64,000 bases of DNA from Flavobacterium sp. (GCF_024642105.1 NZ_JAHEBT010000054.1:1-64000); one strand, 5' to 3'. Positions 34,578 to 44,351 are shown, counted from the first letter of the stretch. Notes: generated by a model not told the origin, from the sequence alone. Made by a program: numbers and translations.

Positions 34578-35474
34578 ATGTCAATAGCAATTCAGAATAT
34601 ATCTAAAAGTTACGGAACCCAAAAAGCATTAGACGCCATTTCATTTTCTATCAACAAAGGAGAAATTGTGGGCTTTTTAGGGCCAAACGGAGCAGGAAAA
34701 TCTACTTTGATGAAAATTCTAACCACCTATTTGACTGCCGATGAAGGCAGTGCCAAAGTCAATGGTTTTGATGTGAGTTCCCAACCCAAAGACGTCCAAC
34801 TTTCTATTGGCTATTTACCCGAACACAATCCGTTGTATTTGGATTTGTACGTTCGGGAATATTTAGCATTCAATGCCAATGTCTATAAAGTAGCTACATC
34901 CCGAATTGAAGAAGTGATTCAATTGACGGGACTGACTACCGAAAGTCATAAAAAAATAGGCCAATTATCCAAAGGATACCGCCAGCGTGTGGGTTTAGCC
35001 AATGCCTTGTTGCACAACCCTGACGTCTTGATTTTGGACGAACCTACCACCGGTTTGGATCCCAATCAATTAGTGGAGATTCGAAATGTGATTAAAAATG
35101 CCGGCAAAGACAAAACCGTTTTCCTTTCTACGCATATCATGCAAGAAGTAGAAGCGATTTGCGACCGCGTTATTATTATTGACAAAGGAAAAATCGTAGC
35201 CGATAAAAAATTAGAAAAACTCATTAGCGAGTCTACTACCCAAATTATCGAAGTGGAATTTGACCAAAAAGTGAGCGAAACCCAAATAGCTACTATCGAC
35301 ACTATTCGTTCGTACACCACTACCAATGGTATTATTTGGGAATTGACTTTTGCTACCGATAAAGACATGCGTCCTGTAGTGTTTGATTTTGCTACCGCCA
35401 ATGGATTGAAAACTTTACAACTCAACCAGAAAAATAAGAATCTAGAAACGGTATTTAGAGAGGTTACGAAGTAA
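34578..35474 (+). CDS. gldA: Gliding-motility ABC transporter ATPase GldA
   Basis: A 298-residue ABC ATPase. Walker A is GPNGAGKST, the signature is LSKGYRQRVGLANALL, Walker B is VLILDEPTTGLDP, and the switch His follows in LSTHIMQE. The start MSIAIQNISKSYGTQKALDAI and the end LKTLQLNQKNKNLETVFREVTK are as I recall for F. johnsoniae GldA, which acts with GldF and GldG in gliding. The permease genes are not adjacent here. It is divergent from the pheA operon. Confidence 0.88.
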   Translation: MSIAIQNISKSYGTQKALDAISFSINKGEIVGFLGPNGAGKSTLMKILTTYLTADEGSAKVNGFDVSSQPKDVQLSIGYLPEHNPLYLDLYVREYLAFNANVYKVATSRIEEVIQLTGLTTESHKKIGQLSKGYRQRVGLANALLHNPDVLILDEPTTGLDPNQLVEIRNVIKNAGKDKTVFLSTHIMQEVEAICDRVIIIDKGKIVADKKLEKLISESTTQIIEVEFDQKVSETQIATIDTIRSYTTTNGIIWELTFATDKDMRPVVFDFATANGLKTLQLNQKNKNLETVFREVTK

Positions 35475-35475
35475 A

Positions 35476-36198
35476 TCAGTTATCTATTAATAATCCTATG
35501 GGTTTTTTGAGCTCATATTTTTTCATTTCTTTCCTTCCAAATTTTGTTGTCAATTTATAATTGTCTTTAAATAAGTATTGAACCATAATTGGATAATTCA
35601 TTTTGTTGTTAACACAAACTAAATCACCATTTAAAAAATTGTAGAGATTAAAAAGCCAATAATTATGATTCTTATGGTTTTGTAAAGTCATTGTAATAAT
35701 TTCAAAATTTCCATCACCATCAAAATCTCTTTCAGTCATATTTTCTCCAATTTTATCATCAAATGATATTTTTGTAAATTCTTTACTTTCTTTTTGGAAA
35801 AAATAAATTACTCTAACATTCAATGACGCAAGACCAGACCCCATATAATAACATACAATTTTAAAATCTTTTTTCCCGTCTCCATTAAAGTCTGCAATAG
35901 AAAATCCATCTGTTCCTTGAAATGGTATTTCTTCGAAGTACTTTCTGAAATTAGATTTTGTTTTGACTTCTATATAAGTTTTTCTTGAATCTTTAGTATT
36001 ACCATTAATTACAACTTCTAGATCTGATTTATCATTAAAAAATGATTTTATAACTTTAGAATACTCTTGAACATCATCTTTTTCAGTCATTTTAAATTCT
36101 AAAGAAAAACTTCTGGGTTTATTTAATTTTTCAAATGAATATTGGCCAAAAACGAAAAATGGGAAGAAAAAAAAGATGTATTTTATGAAGTTGGTCAT
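35476..36198 (-). CDS. Exported protein with Ca-binding FG-GAP/VCBS-like motifs
   Basis: A 240-residue protein with a signal peptide of nearly all Phe and Ile (ending FFVFGQ). Two DxDxDG-type loops, IADFNGDGKKDFKIV and RDFDGDGNFEIITM, are the calcium-binding repeats seen in FG-GAP/VCBS proteins. I do not recognise a named family. Its end is one base after the gldA stop (convergent). The gene is more AT-rich than its neighbours. Confidence 0.6.
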   Translation of the reverse strand: MTNFIKYIFFFFPFFVFGQYSFEKLNKPRSFSLEFKMTEKDDVQEYSKVIKSFFNDKSDLEVVINGNTKDSRKTYIEVKTKSNFRKYFEEIPFQGTDGFSIADFNGDGKKDFKIVCYYMGSGLASLNVRVIYFFQKESKEFTKISFDDKIGENMTERDFDGDGNFEIITMTLQNHKNHNYWLFNLYNFLNGDLVCVNNKMNYPIMVQYLFKDNYKLTTKFGRKEMKKYELKKPIGLLIDN

Positions 36199-36285
36199 TT
36201 TTAATTTTAGTATGAAACTAGTTTCTATTTACAGAAATATCAGATTTGTTTCCCAAATATATAAAAAAGAACGTTCCCAAATAAA

Positions 36286-36318
36286 AAAGCTTCCAGCCTT
36301 TTGAAGACTGGAAGCTTT
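36286..36318. terminator. Terminator between metF and the exported protein gene
   Basis: AAAGCTTCCAG (36286-36296) pairs with CTGGAAGCTTT (36308-36318) with an 11-base loop and flanking A/T runs. It follows metF on the minus strand. Confidence 0.85.
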
Positions 36319-36337
36319 AAAATATAAAATGGATGTT

Positions 36338-37294
36338 TTAAAAAACTTTACTCGCTATTTGTCGGATATTTTCTGATTTACCCATTGAATAGTAATGCAA
36401 AAACGGCACTCCAGCGGCTTTTAATTCCAAAGATTGTTGGATAGCCCATTCTACTCCTACTTGTCGGATATCGGCAGCTGTTTTACATTGTTCTACTGCA
36501 TTAATTAAATCTTCAGGTAAGTCTATTCTAAAAATCTGAGGTAAGATTTGCAAATGTCTGTGAACGGCAATCGGTTTAATCCCTGGGATAATTGGAACGT
36601 TGATTCCTATTTCACGCGCTTTGGCAACAAATTCAAAGAATTTTGAATTGTCAAAAAACATTTGAGTTACTACATAATCAGCACCCGCATCTACTTTTTC
36701 TTTCAATCGCTTCAAATCAGAAGTTAACGATGGCGACTCCAAATGCTTTTCTGGATAGCCCGCTACTCCAATACAAAAATCGGATTTATGTTCGATATCT
36801 TTTAACCCGTGTAAATAATTCCCTTGGTTCAATTGGTGAATTTGGCTCACCAAATCGGCAGCATAATGATTTCCACCTTCTTTCGGAATAAAAGATTGTT
36901 CGTCTTTCATCGCATCACCACGCAACGCCATTACGTTATCAATGCCCAGATAATGACAGTCCACCAAAAGGTATTCCGTTTCTTCTTTTGTAAATCCGCC
37001 ACAAAGTACGTGAGGTACCGTATCTACATTATACTTATGCTTAATAGAAGCACAGATTCCCAAAGTTCCCGGACGCATTCTGGTTAATTTTTTTTCCAAT
37101 AAACCATTGCCTTTATTCACATAAATATACTCCTCACGCGAAGTCGTTACATCTATAAATGGCGGTTTGAATTCCATTAACGGATCTATATTATCATATA
37201 ATTCCTGAATACTTGTTCCTTTAGTAGGCGGTACAATTTCAAAAGAGAATAGGGTTTCTCCTTTGGCTGCTGCTATATGGTCTGTTACTTTCAT
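36338..37294 (-). CDS. metF: 5,10-methylenetetrahydrofolate reductase
   Basis: A 318-residue FAD enzyme that reduces methylene-THF to methyl-THF for MetH. Strings are SFEIVPPTKGTSIQELYDNI, FIDVTTSREEYIYV, LALRGD-type NVMALRGDAMKDE, GVAGYPEKHLESP, ADYVVTQMFFDNSKFFEFV and PGIKPIAVHRHLQILPQIF. It is last in the met/sulfur series, separated from metH part 2 by a GC-rich repeat. Confidence 0.95.
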   Translation of the reverse strand: MKVTDHIAAAKGETLFSFEIVPPTKGTSIQELYDNIDPLMEFKPPFIDVTTSREEYIYVNKGNGLLEKKLTRMRPGTLGICASIKHKYNVDTVPHVLCGGFTKEETEYLLVDCHYLGIDNVMALRGDAMKDEQSFIPKEGGNHYAADLVSQIHQLNQGNYLHGLKDIEHKSDFCIGVAGYPEKHLESPSLTSDLKRLKEKVDAGADYVVTQMFFDNSKFFEFVAKAREIGINVPIIPGIKPIAVHRHLQILPQIFRIDLPEDLINAVEQCKTAADIRQVGVEWAIQQSLELKAAGVPFLHYYSMGKSENIRQIASKVF

Positions 37295-37405
37295 GAGCCT
37301 CCCCCGTCCCCTCCAAAGGAGGGGTGACTGAAGTGGGTAATCAGTTTTTTATTTAATAAATATTTTTATAGCTCTCTTGTTCCCCCTTTGGGGGTTAGGG
37401 GGCTT
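37295..37405 (-). repeat. GC-rich terminal-inverted-repeat element, copy A (metH-metF gap)
   Basis: Read on the minus strand it begins AAGCCCCCTAACCCCC, folds with GGGGG, passes through AT-rich filler and closes with CCCCTCCTTTGGAGGGGACGGGGGAGGCTC just before the metF ATG. The closing hairpin CCCCTCC/GGAGGGG is strong. The opening end overlaps the metH part 2 stop codon by two bases. Confidence 0.75.
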
Positions 37406-40103
37406 AATCTGCAATATTAGGAGCCAACCATTTTTGAGCTTGCTCCATGGTTGTATTTCTTCGTTTCGAATAATCTTCTACTTGGTCTTGTTTTATTTTA
37501 CCCAAACCAAAATACTTACTTTCTGGGTTGGCAAAATAATAGCCTGAGACCGATGAAGCTGGCCACATCGCCATACTTTCAGTTAAAGTTACCCCAATTT
37601 CTTGTTCCACATTTAAGAGTTTCCAAATCATTGGTTTTTCCAAATGGTCTGGACAAGCAGGATATCCTGGTGCAGGACGAATTCCTTTATAATTTTCAGC
37701 GATTAACTCTTGATTCGATAAATTCTCGTCTGAGGCGTAGCCCCAAATTTCCTTACGTACTTGTAAGTGCAAATATTCAGCAAAGGCTTCTGCCAAACGG
37801 TCGCCTAAGGCTTTCACCAAAATCGAATTATAATCGTCTAAGTCTTTTTCAAATTCCTTAGCTTTTTCTTCTACTCCAAAACCGGTGGTTACACAAAAAC
37901 AACCCATATAATCTTGCACTCCGCTGTCTTTTGGCGCAATAAAATCAGCCAAAGCTATATTAGGCGCGCCAGCCGTTTTTTGGGATTGTTGACGTAGCGT
38001 TAAAAAAGTGAACTGTTGTCCGTTATCAGTTGTCAACTGAATATCGTCGTCGTTTATGGTATTGGCAGGAAAAATTCCTAAAATACCTTTGGCAGTCAAC
38101 CAATTTTCTTGAATTAACTGATGTAACATTTTTTGCGCATCGGCAAATAAAGACGTAGCTTGTTCTCCTACCACATCATCGGTTAAAATAGCTGGGTATT
38201 TTCCGTACAATTCCCAAGAATTGAAAAACGGCGTCCAATCAATATAATCCACTAAATCCGCAATAGCAACATCCACGGTTTTGGTTCCAATGAAATTAGG
38301 TTTTGTTGGTGTGTATTTGCTCCAATCCAATTGTAATTTATTGGCTCTTGCCTGTTCAATCGTTAAGAAATTTTTATCTCTACTTCGATTCAAATACCCT
38401 TCACGAAGTGCGTCGTATTCGGTACGAATGTCTTGAGTGTATTTATCTTTAGTATCCGAATTCAATAAATTTCCGGCAACAGTAACCGCTCTAGAAGCAT
38501 CGTTTACGTGTACTACCGTCGCTTTGTATTGTGGTGCGATTTTCACCGCGGTATGCGCACGAGATGTTGTTGCCCCGCCAATCATAATTGGAATTTGAAC
38601 ATTGATTTTATCTAATTCTTTAGCCAAATACACCATTTCGTCAAGCGAAGGCGTAATCAGCCCACTCAATCCGATAATATCCACATTATGCTCAATAGCT
38701 GCCGCGATAATTTTCTCAGGCGCTACCATCACTCCTAAATCGACTATTTCGTAATTGTTACAAGCCAAAACAACTGAAACAATATTTTTTCCAATATCGT
38801 GAACGTCTCCTTTTACAGTGGCCATCAAGATTTTACCCGCGCTTTGCGAAACACCATCTTTTTCAGCTTCAATAAAAGGCAATAAATAAGCTACCGCTTT
38901 TTTCATTACACGTGCCGATTTTACTACCTGTGGCAAGAACATTTTTCCGCTTCCGAATAAATCTCCTACTACATTCATTCCCGCCATCAAATTAATTTCG
39001 ATGACTTCAATGGGTTTCGAAGCCGCTTGTCTTGCTTCTTCTACATCTATTTCTATAAATTCGTCAATTCCTTTTACTAACGAATGTGTCAAACGTTCTT
39101 GAATCGACCCATTTCTCCACTCTGCAATTGCTTTTTCATTAGCTTTGAAATCGCCTTTGAAACTTTCTGCCAAATCCAATAAACGCTCAGTAGCATCCTC
39201 TCTTCTGTTCAACAAAACGTCTTCTACATGCTCTAATAAAACAGGATCAATTTCGTCGTAAATCTCTAACATCTCAGGATTCACGATACCCATTGTCATT
39301 CCGTTTTTAATGGCGTGGTATAAAAATGCCGAGTGCATGGCTTCACGCACTTTATCATTTCCTCTAAACGAAAAAGAAACATTACTTACTCCTCCCGAAA
39401 TATGGGCATACGGCAAGTTCTCTCTAATCCATTTGGTCGCACGGAAAAAATCCAAAGCATTCAATTTATGCTCTTCCATTCCAGTGGCAACTGGGAAAAT
39501 ATTCGGGTCGAAAATAATATCTTGAGCAGGAAAACCTACTTTATCTACTAATACATCGTAACTTCTTTTACAAATTTCGATACGTCGCTCGTAGTTATCG
39601 GCTTGACCATTTTCGTCAAATGCCATTACAATTACCGCAGCACCGTAACGCTTGATTTTTTTAGCGTATTCAATGAACTTTTCTTCTCCTTCTTTTAGTG
39701 AAATAGAATTCACCACTCCTTTTCCTTGAATTACTTTCAATCCCGCTTCGATGATTTCCCATTTCGAGCTATCAATCATTACAGGAACGCGAGAAATATC
39801 GGGTTCGGCAGCAATTAAGTTTAAGAATTTGGTCATGGCATAAGCCCCGTCCAACATTCCCTCATCCATATTGACATCGATGATTTGTGCACCACCTTCC
39901 ACCTGATTTCTGGCAATATCTAAGGCTTCTTCGTATTGCTCTTCTTTGATTAATCGAAGGAACTTTCTGGAACCGGTTACATTAGTTCGTTCACCCACAT
40001 TCACAAAATTAGTTTCTGGGGTAATAATTAATGGCTCTAGACCGGACAACTTTAAATAGTTGTTGGTTGTTGGTTGTTGGTTGTTGGTAATATCAATACC
40101 CAT
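37404..40103 (-). CDS. metH: Methionine synthase, C-terminal half (pterin, cobalamin and reactivation domains)
   Basis: An 899-residue protein: the B12-dependent MetH without its homocysteine-binding domain. The pterin-binding domain (about 25-290) has [14 protein letters not shown] and [12 protein letters not shown]. The cobalamin domain (about 345-545) has [16 protein letters not shown], where DxHxxG carries the cobalt-ligand His. The activation domain is about 570-899 ([15 protein letters not shown]). The other half is at 40528-41505. The first residues [13 protein letters not shown] come from the TTGTTGG tandem repeat at 40059-40088. Confidence 0.93.
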   Translation of the reverse strand: MGIDITNNQQPTTNNYLKLSGLEPLIITPETNFVNVGERTNVTGSRKFLRLIKEEQYEEALDIARNQVEGGAQIIDVNMDEGMLDGAYAMTKFLNLIAAEPDISRVPVMIDSSKWEIIEAGLKVIQGKGVVNSISLKEGEEKFIEYAKKIKRYGAAVIVMAFDENGQADNYERRIEICKRSYDVLVDKVGFPAQDIIFDPNIFPVATGMEEHKLNALDFFRATKWIRENLPYAHISGGVSNVSFSFRGNDKVREAMHSAFLYHAIKNGMTMGIVNPEMLEIYDEIDPVLLEHVEDVLLNRREDATERLLDLAESFKGDFKANEKAIAEWRNGSIQERLTHSLVKGIDEFIEIDVEEARQAASKPIEVIEINLMAGMNVVGDLFGSGKMFLPQVVKSARVMKKAVAYLLPFIEAEKDGVSQSAGKILMATVKGDVHDIGKNIVSVVLACNNYEIVDLGVMVAPEKIIAAAIEHNVDIIGLSGLITPSLDEMVYLAKELDKINVQIPIMIGGATTSRAHTAVKIAPQYKATVVHVNDASRAVTVAGNLLNSDTKDKYTQDIRTEYDALREGYLNRSRDKNFLTIEQARANKLQLDWSKYTPTKPNFIGTKTVDVAIADLVDYIDWTPFFNSWELYGKYPAILTDDVVGEQATSLFADAQKMLHQLIQENWLTAKGILGIFPANTINDDDIQLTTDNGQQFTFLTLRQQSQKTAGAPNIALADFIAPKDSGVQDYMGCFCVTTGFGVEEKAKEFEKDLDDYNSILVKALGDRLAEAFAEYLHLQVRKEIWGYASDENLSNQELIAENYKGIRPAPGYPACPDHLEKPMIWKLLNVEQEIGVTLTESMAMWPASSVSGYYFANPESKYFGLGKIKQDQVEDYSKRRNTTMEQAQKWLAPNIAD
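40059..40088. repeat. TTGGTTG tandem repeat at the metH part 2 start
   Basis: About four units of GTTGTTG/GTTGGTT run together inside codons 5-15 of metH part 2 and translate to Asn, Gln, Pro and Thr. A matching tract is at 40466-40526 on the other side of the four-helix-bundle gene. Confidence 0.6.
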
Positions 40104-40105
40104 AA

Positions 40106-40459
40106 TTATATTTTTTTGTAATAATTGATAAATCCATTTAACAATTTCTTACTTGTTTGAATTTGATTTAAAATAATAGTACAATTATTTTCATCAATAT
40201 ATTTTTGATCCAATGCTAAATAACATTGTGTTTCTAACTCATACAAAGAACCTCTTGAAATATGCAAAAAATTAATCGTGTCTTTCGCTGTTTGGCGGCC
40301 ACAACCTTCTGCTATATTAGACGGAACTGAAATGGCACATCTTCTCATTTGATTCACCAAACCAAAAATTTCTTCTTTAGGAAAAACTTTAGTAGCATCA
40401 TAAATCAAATTAGCTAGTTTTCTAGTTTCAACCCAAACATCTAATTTTATATATTCCAT
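40106..40459 (-). CDS. Four-helix bundle protein (S23/IVP family)
   Basis: A 117-residue all-helical protein of the S23/intervening-sequence family: [41 protein letters not shown] (hallmark [12 protein letters not shown]), [20 protein letters not shown]. Members were first found inside 23S rRNA insertions and are now seen as free genes; a related fold is the Avd subunit of diversity-generating elements. It splits the two metH halves and is flanked by TTGGTTG tracts. The frame opens at 40510, but those residues encode the repeat; ATG at 40459 fits the family. Confidence 0.85.
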   Translation of the reverse strand: MEYIKLDVWVETRKLANLIYDATKVFPKEEIFGLVNQMRRCAISVPSNIAEGCGRQTAKDTINFLHISRGSLYELETQCYLALDQKYIDENNCTIILNQIQTSKKLLNGFINYYKKI

Positions 40460-40465
40460 CTTTTT

Positions 40466-40526
40466 TGTTTTTGGTTGTTGGTTGTTCGATTTCAATCTAT
40501 CAACCAACAACTATCAACTATCAACC
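40466..40526. repeat. TTGGTTG / CAACCAA tract on the other side of the four-helix gene
   Basis: TTGGTTGTTGGTTG is followed after 16 bases by CAACCAACAACTATCAACTA, making an inverted repeat in the gap between metH part 1 and the four-helix-bundle gene. It shares its unit with 40059-40088. Confidence 0.6.
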
Positions 40527-40527
40527 C

Positions 40528-41505
40528 TTACACTTTCCTAGGTTTAAACTCTTGGGCTACATCAGCAATTGCTTTGATGTGTTCTGGAGTAGTTCCGCAA
40601 CAACCTCCAATAATATTGATTAAATTATCTTGTAAATACTCTCTAATTAAGGCTTGCATTTCTTCTGGCGTTTGGTCATAATGTCCAAAGGCGTTTGGCA
40701 AACCTGCATTAGGATGTGCCGAAATATTCAATTGGGTGTTCATAGACAACCGTTTCAAATACGGTTTCAATTGATCAGCTCCTAAAGCACAGTTGAATCC
40801 TACACTCAATAACGGAATGTGAGAAATCGAGATTAAGAAAGCCTCTACCGTTTGACCCGAAAGCGTTCTTCCTGAAGCATCGGTAATTGTACCCGAAACC
40901 ATTACTGGCATGTCTATTTTGCGTTCTTCTTTTACTTCTTCAATAGCAAAAAGTGCGGCTTTGGCATTCAAGGTGTCGAAAATAGTTTCTACTAATAACA
41001 CATCACAACCCCCATCAATTAAGGCTTCTACTTGTTGCTTGTAGGCTATGCGCAAATCGTCAAAAGTAACGGCACGATAACCCGGATCGTTTACATCTGG
41101 CGACATGGAAGCGGTTCTGTTTGTTGGTCCAATCGAACCTGCTACAAATCGAGGACGGTCTGTAAATTCGTCAGCCACTTCACGCGCAATTTTAGCCGAT
41201 TGATAATTCAACTCGTAAACTAAATCTTCCAGATGATAATCGGCCATACCGATAGTCGTTCCAGAAAACGTATTGGTTTCTACAATATCAGCTCCCGCTT
41301 GAAAATACAAACGGTGCACTTGTTTTACTGCTTCGGGTTGTGTAATAGAAAGCAAATCGTTGTTCCCTTTTAACGGATGTGGAAAATCTTTGAAGCGTTC
41401 GCCACGAAAATCTTCTTCAGAGAAATTGTTGCGTTGCAACATGGTTCCCATAGCGCCGTCTAGGACTAAGATTCTTTCTTTTATGGCTTGTTGAATTTTT
41501 GACAT
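40528..41505 (-). CDS. metH: Methionine synthase, homocysteine-binding half
   Basis: A 325-residue homocysteine S-methyltransferase domain protein. It opens with ILVLDGAMGTMLQ. The zinc ligands lie in SVGFNCALGAD (Cys) and IIGGCCGTTPEHIKAI (Cys-Cys). It supplies the homocysteine site to the protein at 37404-40103; separate halves are usual for Flavobacteria in my knowledge of the group. A dispersed repeat lies in its 5' untranslated part. Confidence 0.92.
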   Translation of the reverse strand: MSKIQQAIKERILVLDGAMGTMLQRNNFSEEDFRGERFKDFPHPLKGNNDLLSITQPEAVKQVHRLYFQAGADIVETNTFSGTTIGMADYHLEDLVYELNYQSAKIAREVADEFTDRPRFVAGSIGPTNRTASMSPDVNDPGYRAVTFDDLRIAYKQQVEALIDGGCDVLLVETIFDTLNAKAALFAIEEVKEERKIDMPVMVSGTITDASGRTLSGQTVEAFLISISHIPLLSVGFNCALGADQLKPYLKRLSMNTQLNISAHPNAGLPNAFGHYDQTPEEMQALIREYLQDNLINIIGGCCGTTPEHIKAIADVAQEFKPRKV

Positions 41506-41580
41506 ATTTTTTATTTTGGCCCTAAAGGCACTCCATCAAACTATTTTGTTGTTTATTTCTTGGCAAAAAATTCCCTTTCT

Positions 41581-41662
41581 GCCCGTTAGCCCTGATGGAA
41601 GCGGCATCCTTTTATTCTGGGTTTCAGAATAAAAGATACAGCGTACAGCAGGAAAAAATCTT
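41581..41662. repeat. Dispersed intergenic repeat, copy 3 (in the metH leader)
   Basis: CCCGTTAGCCCTGATGGAAGCGGCATCC, then a hairpin with arms CTTTTATTCTG/CAGAATAAAAG, then ATACAGCGTACAGCAGG. The plan resembles the copies at 380 and 25490 (GTTAGGGAT, AGCG, GCCC). It lies between the putative -7 box and the metH part 1 ATG, so it would be part of the mRNA leader. Confidence 0.6.
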
Positions 41663-41664
41663 GG

Positions 41665-41672
41665 CAAAAATA
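41665..41672 (-). promoter_or_regulatory. -7 box of the metH-metF operon
   Basis: TATTTTTG on the minus strand, about 160 bases before the metH part 1 ATG. I see no cobalamin riboswitch in the leader; only the dispersed repeat at 41581-41662 is there. Confidence 0.55.
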
Positions 41673-41750
41673 CGCCATTCCTTTGCTTTAAAAAAATATT
41701 AAATACTATCCTTTTAAAAAATTGGAATTTGGGCAGTTGCCAAAAAACAA

Positions 41751-41782
41751 AAAGCGCTAGAACTCGAAAGTAATAGCGCTTT
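41751..41782 (-). terminator. Terminator after the ferredoxin-NADP reductase-like gene
   Basis: AAAGCGCTA (41751-41759) pairs with TAGCGCTTT (41774-41782), loop of 14, with a T-rich tail on the minus strand. It separates the sulfite-reduction series from the metH series. Confidence 0.82.
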
Positions 41783-41802
41783 GTATTGTAATGCGAAAGT
41801 TA

Positions 41803-42855
41803 TTACACAATCGCTTTTACTACTGCTTTTGGCGCTTCTTTACGAGTTCCGTCAAATCCATCTACTCCTGAAACGGTAGTGTATTTCAACACATAACGTT
41901 TTCCTGGGTTGATGATTTGGTAGGCTGCCTGGCACATCAAAGTGGCTTCGTGGAAACCACAAAGAATCAATTTCAATTTCCCTGGATAGGTATTTACGTC
42001 ACCAATAGCAAAAATTCCAGGAATGTTTGTTTGGTAATCCAAGGCGTTATTTACTTTGATGGCATTTTTTTCGATTTCCAATCCCCAATCTCCGATTGGT
42101 CCTAATTTTGGTGTCAAACCAAAAAGCGGAATGAAATAATCAGTTTCGATAGATCTTTGCACTCCATCTTCGTCAAGTACAATTGATTCTACGTGGTTCG
42201 TTCCATTCACACCCACTACTTCAGCAGGAGTGATCATTCTGATTTTACCTTCGTTTTTCAACTCTTGTACTTTCTCCACTGAATCCAAAGCACCTCTAAA
42301 TTCGTTTCTTCTGTGAATTAGGGTTACTTCTGAAGCTACATCAGCCAAGAAAATACTCCAATCCAAAGCCGAGTCTCCTCCACCAGCAATTACGACTCTT
42401 TTATTTCTGAATTCTTCTGGATTTTTGATAAAGTATTTCACTCCTTTATCTTCGTAGAATTCGATATTTTCAATTAAGGGTTTACGAGGTTCAAAACTTC
42501 CTAAACCACCTGCGATGGCAACCACTGGTGTGTGGAATTGCGTTCCTGCATTAGACGTTACAATGAACGTTCCATCTTCTTGTTTTACAATGGTTTCAGC
42601 ACGCTCACCAAGCGTAAAACCTGGTTCGAATTGCTTGATTTGCTCCATCAAATTATCTACTAAATCCCCCGCTAATACTTCAGGGAAACCTGGAATATCG
42701 TAAATCGGTTTTTTAGGATATAATTCTGAAAGCTGCCCGCCTGGTTGAGGCAAAGCATCTAGAACGTGACATTTTAATTTTAATAATCCCGCTTCGAATA
42801 CGGCAAATAAACCTGTTGGGCCTGCTCCAATTATAAGTATGTCTGTTTTAATCAT
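41803..42855 (-). CDS. Ferredoxin-NADP reductase, thioredoxin-reductase-like type
   Basis: A 350-residue FAD/NAD(P) oxidoreductase. FAD motif DILIIGAGPTGLFAVFEAGL, NADP motif VVIAGGGDSALDWSIFLAD, late FAD motif IPGIFAIGDVNTYPGKLKL. There is no CxxC redox pair, which fits a YumC-type ferredoxin-NADP reductase rather than thioredoxin reductase. It stands after the siroheme genes in the sulfite-reduction series and so may feed electrons to the sulfite reductase by ferredoxin (inference). Confidence 0.85.
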   Translation of the reverse strand: MIKTDILIIGAGPTGLFAVFEAGLLKLKCHVLDALPQPGGQLSELYPKKPIYDIPGFPEVLAGDLVDNLMEQIKQFEPGFTLGERAETIVKQEDGTFIVTSNAGTQFHTPVVAIAGGLGSFEPRKPLIENIEFYEDKGVKYFIKNPEEFRNKRVVIAGGGDSALDWSIFLADVASEVTLIHRRNEFRGALDSVEKVQELKNEGKIRMITPAEVVGVNGTNHVESIVLDEDGVQRSIETDYFIPLFGLTPKLGPIGDWGLEIEKNAIKVNNALDYQTNIPGIFAIGDVNTYPGKLKLILCGFHEATLMCQAAYQIINPGKRYVLKYTTVSGVDGFDGTRKEAPKAVVKAIV

Positions 42856-42962
42856 TCTATTTAATTTTATTCTTTTATAATTATGCTTCTCTTTATTTTA
42901 TGCAAATGAACAAATGATTTTAGTTTCTTTAGGTAACAATTATCACTTTTTCAATTCAATCG

Positions 42963-43547
42963 CTATTTCTTGTTTTTCAACGATTCGGTAATTTCATTCA
43001 TCTTTTGAACTTTCTCCTCAAAATTACCTTTAAGTGTTTTGCGGTATTCGTTCAAATTTTCAACCATTGTATTGATGTCGTCTGGAATAATTTCTTCAAA
43101 AAATTCTCGCAATCGCTTGGCTGTTGTGGGTGATTTTCCGTTGGTCGAAATAGCAATTTTCACATTTCCTTTGGTTACAATGCCGCCCAAATAGTAATCA
43201 CACAATTGAGGTGTATCGGCAATATTGCAAATCAAATGACGCTTGCGACACAAATCAAATACTCTTTTATTCACCTTCAAATCATCCGTACACGCAATTA
43301 CCAAATGGCGTTTGCGAAGCATCCAACGATTGAATTTCTTAGCCGTTAGCTTAACCGAAGGATGTTGAGCAACCAAAGCTTCCAATTCAGGAAGAAATCG
43401 TGGCGCTACTACCTCAACATTGGCATTCGGACTGGATTTTAACATAAAAGATAACTTTTCTAAACCTACATTTCCGCCACCCACAATCAATACATTTAAT
43501 TGATGTAGTTTTAAAAACACAGGATATAGTTCGTTTCTTTCTTCCAT
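42963..43547 (-). CDS. Precorrin-2 dehydrogenase / sirohydrochlorin ferrochelatase
   Basis: A 194-residue protein like the N-terminal half of CysG or Met8p: NVLIVGGGNVGLEKLSFML is the NAD site, VIACTDDLKVNKRVFDLCRKRHL and AISTNGKSPTTAKRLREFFEE are family strings. It oxidises precorrin-2 and inserts iron to give siroheme for the sulfite reductase. The methyltransferase half is the separate gene at 43581-44351. Confidence 0.92.
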   Translation of the reverse strand: MEERNELYPVFLKLHQLNVLIVGGGNVGLEKLSFMLKSSPNANVEVVAPRFLPELEALVAQHPSVKLTAKKFNRWMLRKRHLVIACTDDLKVNKRVFDLCRKRHLICNIADTPQLCDYYLGGIVTKGNVKIAISTNGKSPTTAKRLREFFEEIIPDDINTMVENLNEYRKTLKGNFEEKVQKMNEITESLKNKK

Positions 43548-43580
43548 ATTTATTTTTGGCTTTCGCCAAAGGAACGCTAT

Positions 43581-44351
43581 TTATCTTTTTTCTATCAAAT
43601 AGTCGTGATAGAAATCTTTTAGTTTGTTGCTTTCTCTCACCACTTCGCCAATGACAATAATGGCAGGTGAACTTAATTTCTTTGCTGCTACTACGTTTTG
43701 AATCGTATCAATCGTTCCCACTCCTATTTTTTCTTTTGGAGTCGTTCCGTTTTGAATAATCGCAATCGGACTAGCTCCTTTCGATTCGTTTTGGAACAAA
43801 CTAACAATCTGAGCCAATTTGCTCATTCCCATCAAAATCACCACTGTTGCTGATGACTGCGCTGCCAAAGCCACATCGTTTGACAATTTTCTATCCGAAG
43901 TAGTCCCTGTAATTACCCAAAAACTCTCTGAAACTCCACGTTTAGTTAATGAAATTCCTTGATATGCTGGTACTGCTACCGAAGAAGAAATTCCTGGTAC
44001 TACGGCTGTTGGGATTCCAAAACTTTCTACGAAATCTATTTCTTCGCTTCCACGTCCAAAGATAAATGGATCGCCTCCTTTTAAACGCACTACGTGTCCG
44101 TAAGTCAAGGCATTGTCCACAATCAACTGATTGATTTCGTCTTGCGAATAGATATGACATCCTTTTCTTTTCCCCACAAAAATCTTGATTGATTTTTTAG
44201 GCGCATAGGTCAAAATTTCTTCGTTGGCCAATGCATCATACAAAACCACCTGAGCTTCTGCTAAGGCATTGGCTCCTTTGATAGTTAGCAAGTCTGGATC
44301 ACCTGGACCAGCGCCTACTAAAGTTACTTTGGGTTGTATTGGTTTACGCAT
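43581..44351 (-). CDS. cobA: Uroporphyrinogen-III C-methyltransferase
   Basis: A 256-residue SUMT that makes precorrin-2 for siroheme. VTLVGAGPGDPDLLTIKGANAL, VVRLKGGDPFIFGRGSEE, VPGISSSVAVPAYQGI and LTKRGVSESFWVITG are the SUMT signatures. Its ATG overlaps the end of the sulfite reductase by 8 bases, so the two are translationally coupled. Confidence 0.95.
   Translation of the reverse strand: MRKPIQPKVTLVGAGPGDPDLLTIKGANALAEAQVVLYDALANEEILTYAPKKSIKIFVGKRKGCHIYSQDEINQLIVDNALTYGHVVRLKGGDPFIFGRGSEEIDFVESFGIPTAVVPGISSSVAVPAYQGISLTKRGVSESFWVITGTTSDRKLSNDVALAAQSSATVVILMGMSKLAQIVSLFQNESKGASPIAIIQNGTTPKEKIGVGTIDTIQNVVAAKKLSSPAIIVIGEVVRESNKLKDFYHDYLIEKR

Noticed and set aside
40106..40459. Four-helix bundle gene as part of a diversity-generating retroelement (Avd)
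   Set aside because: There is no reverse transcriptase and no template/variable repeat pair in the window.
41506..41802. Cobalamin riboswitch ahead of metH
   Set aside because: No B12-box or other aptamer core is visible; the structure there is the dispersed repeat and a terminator.
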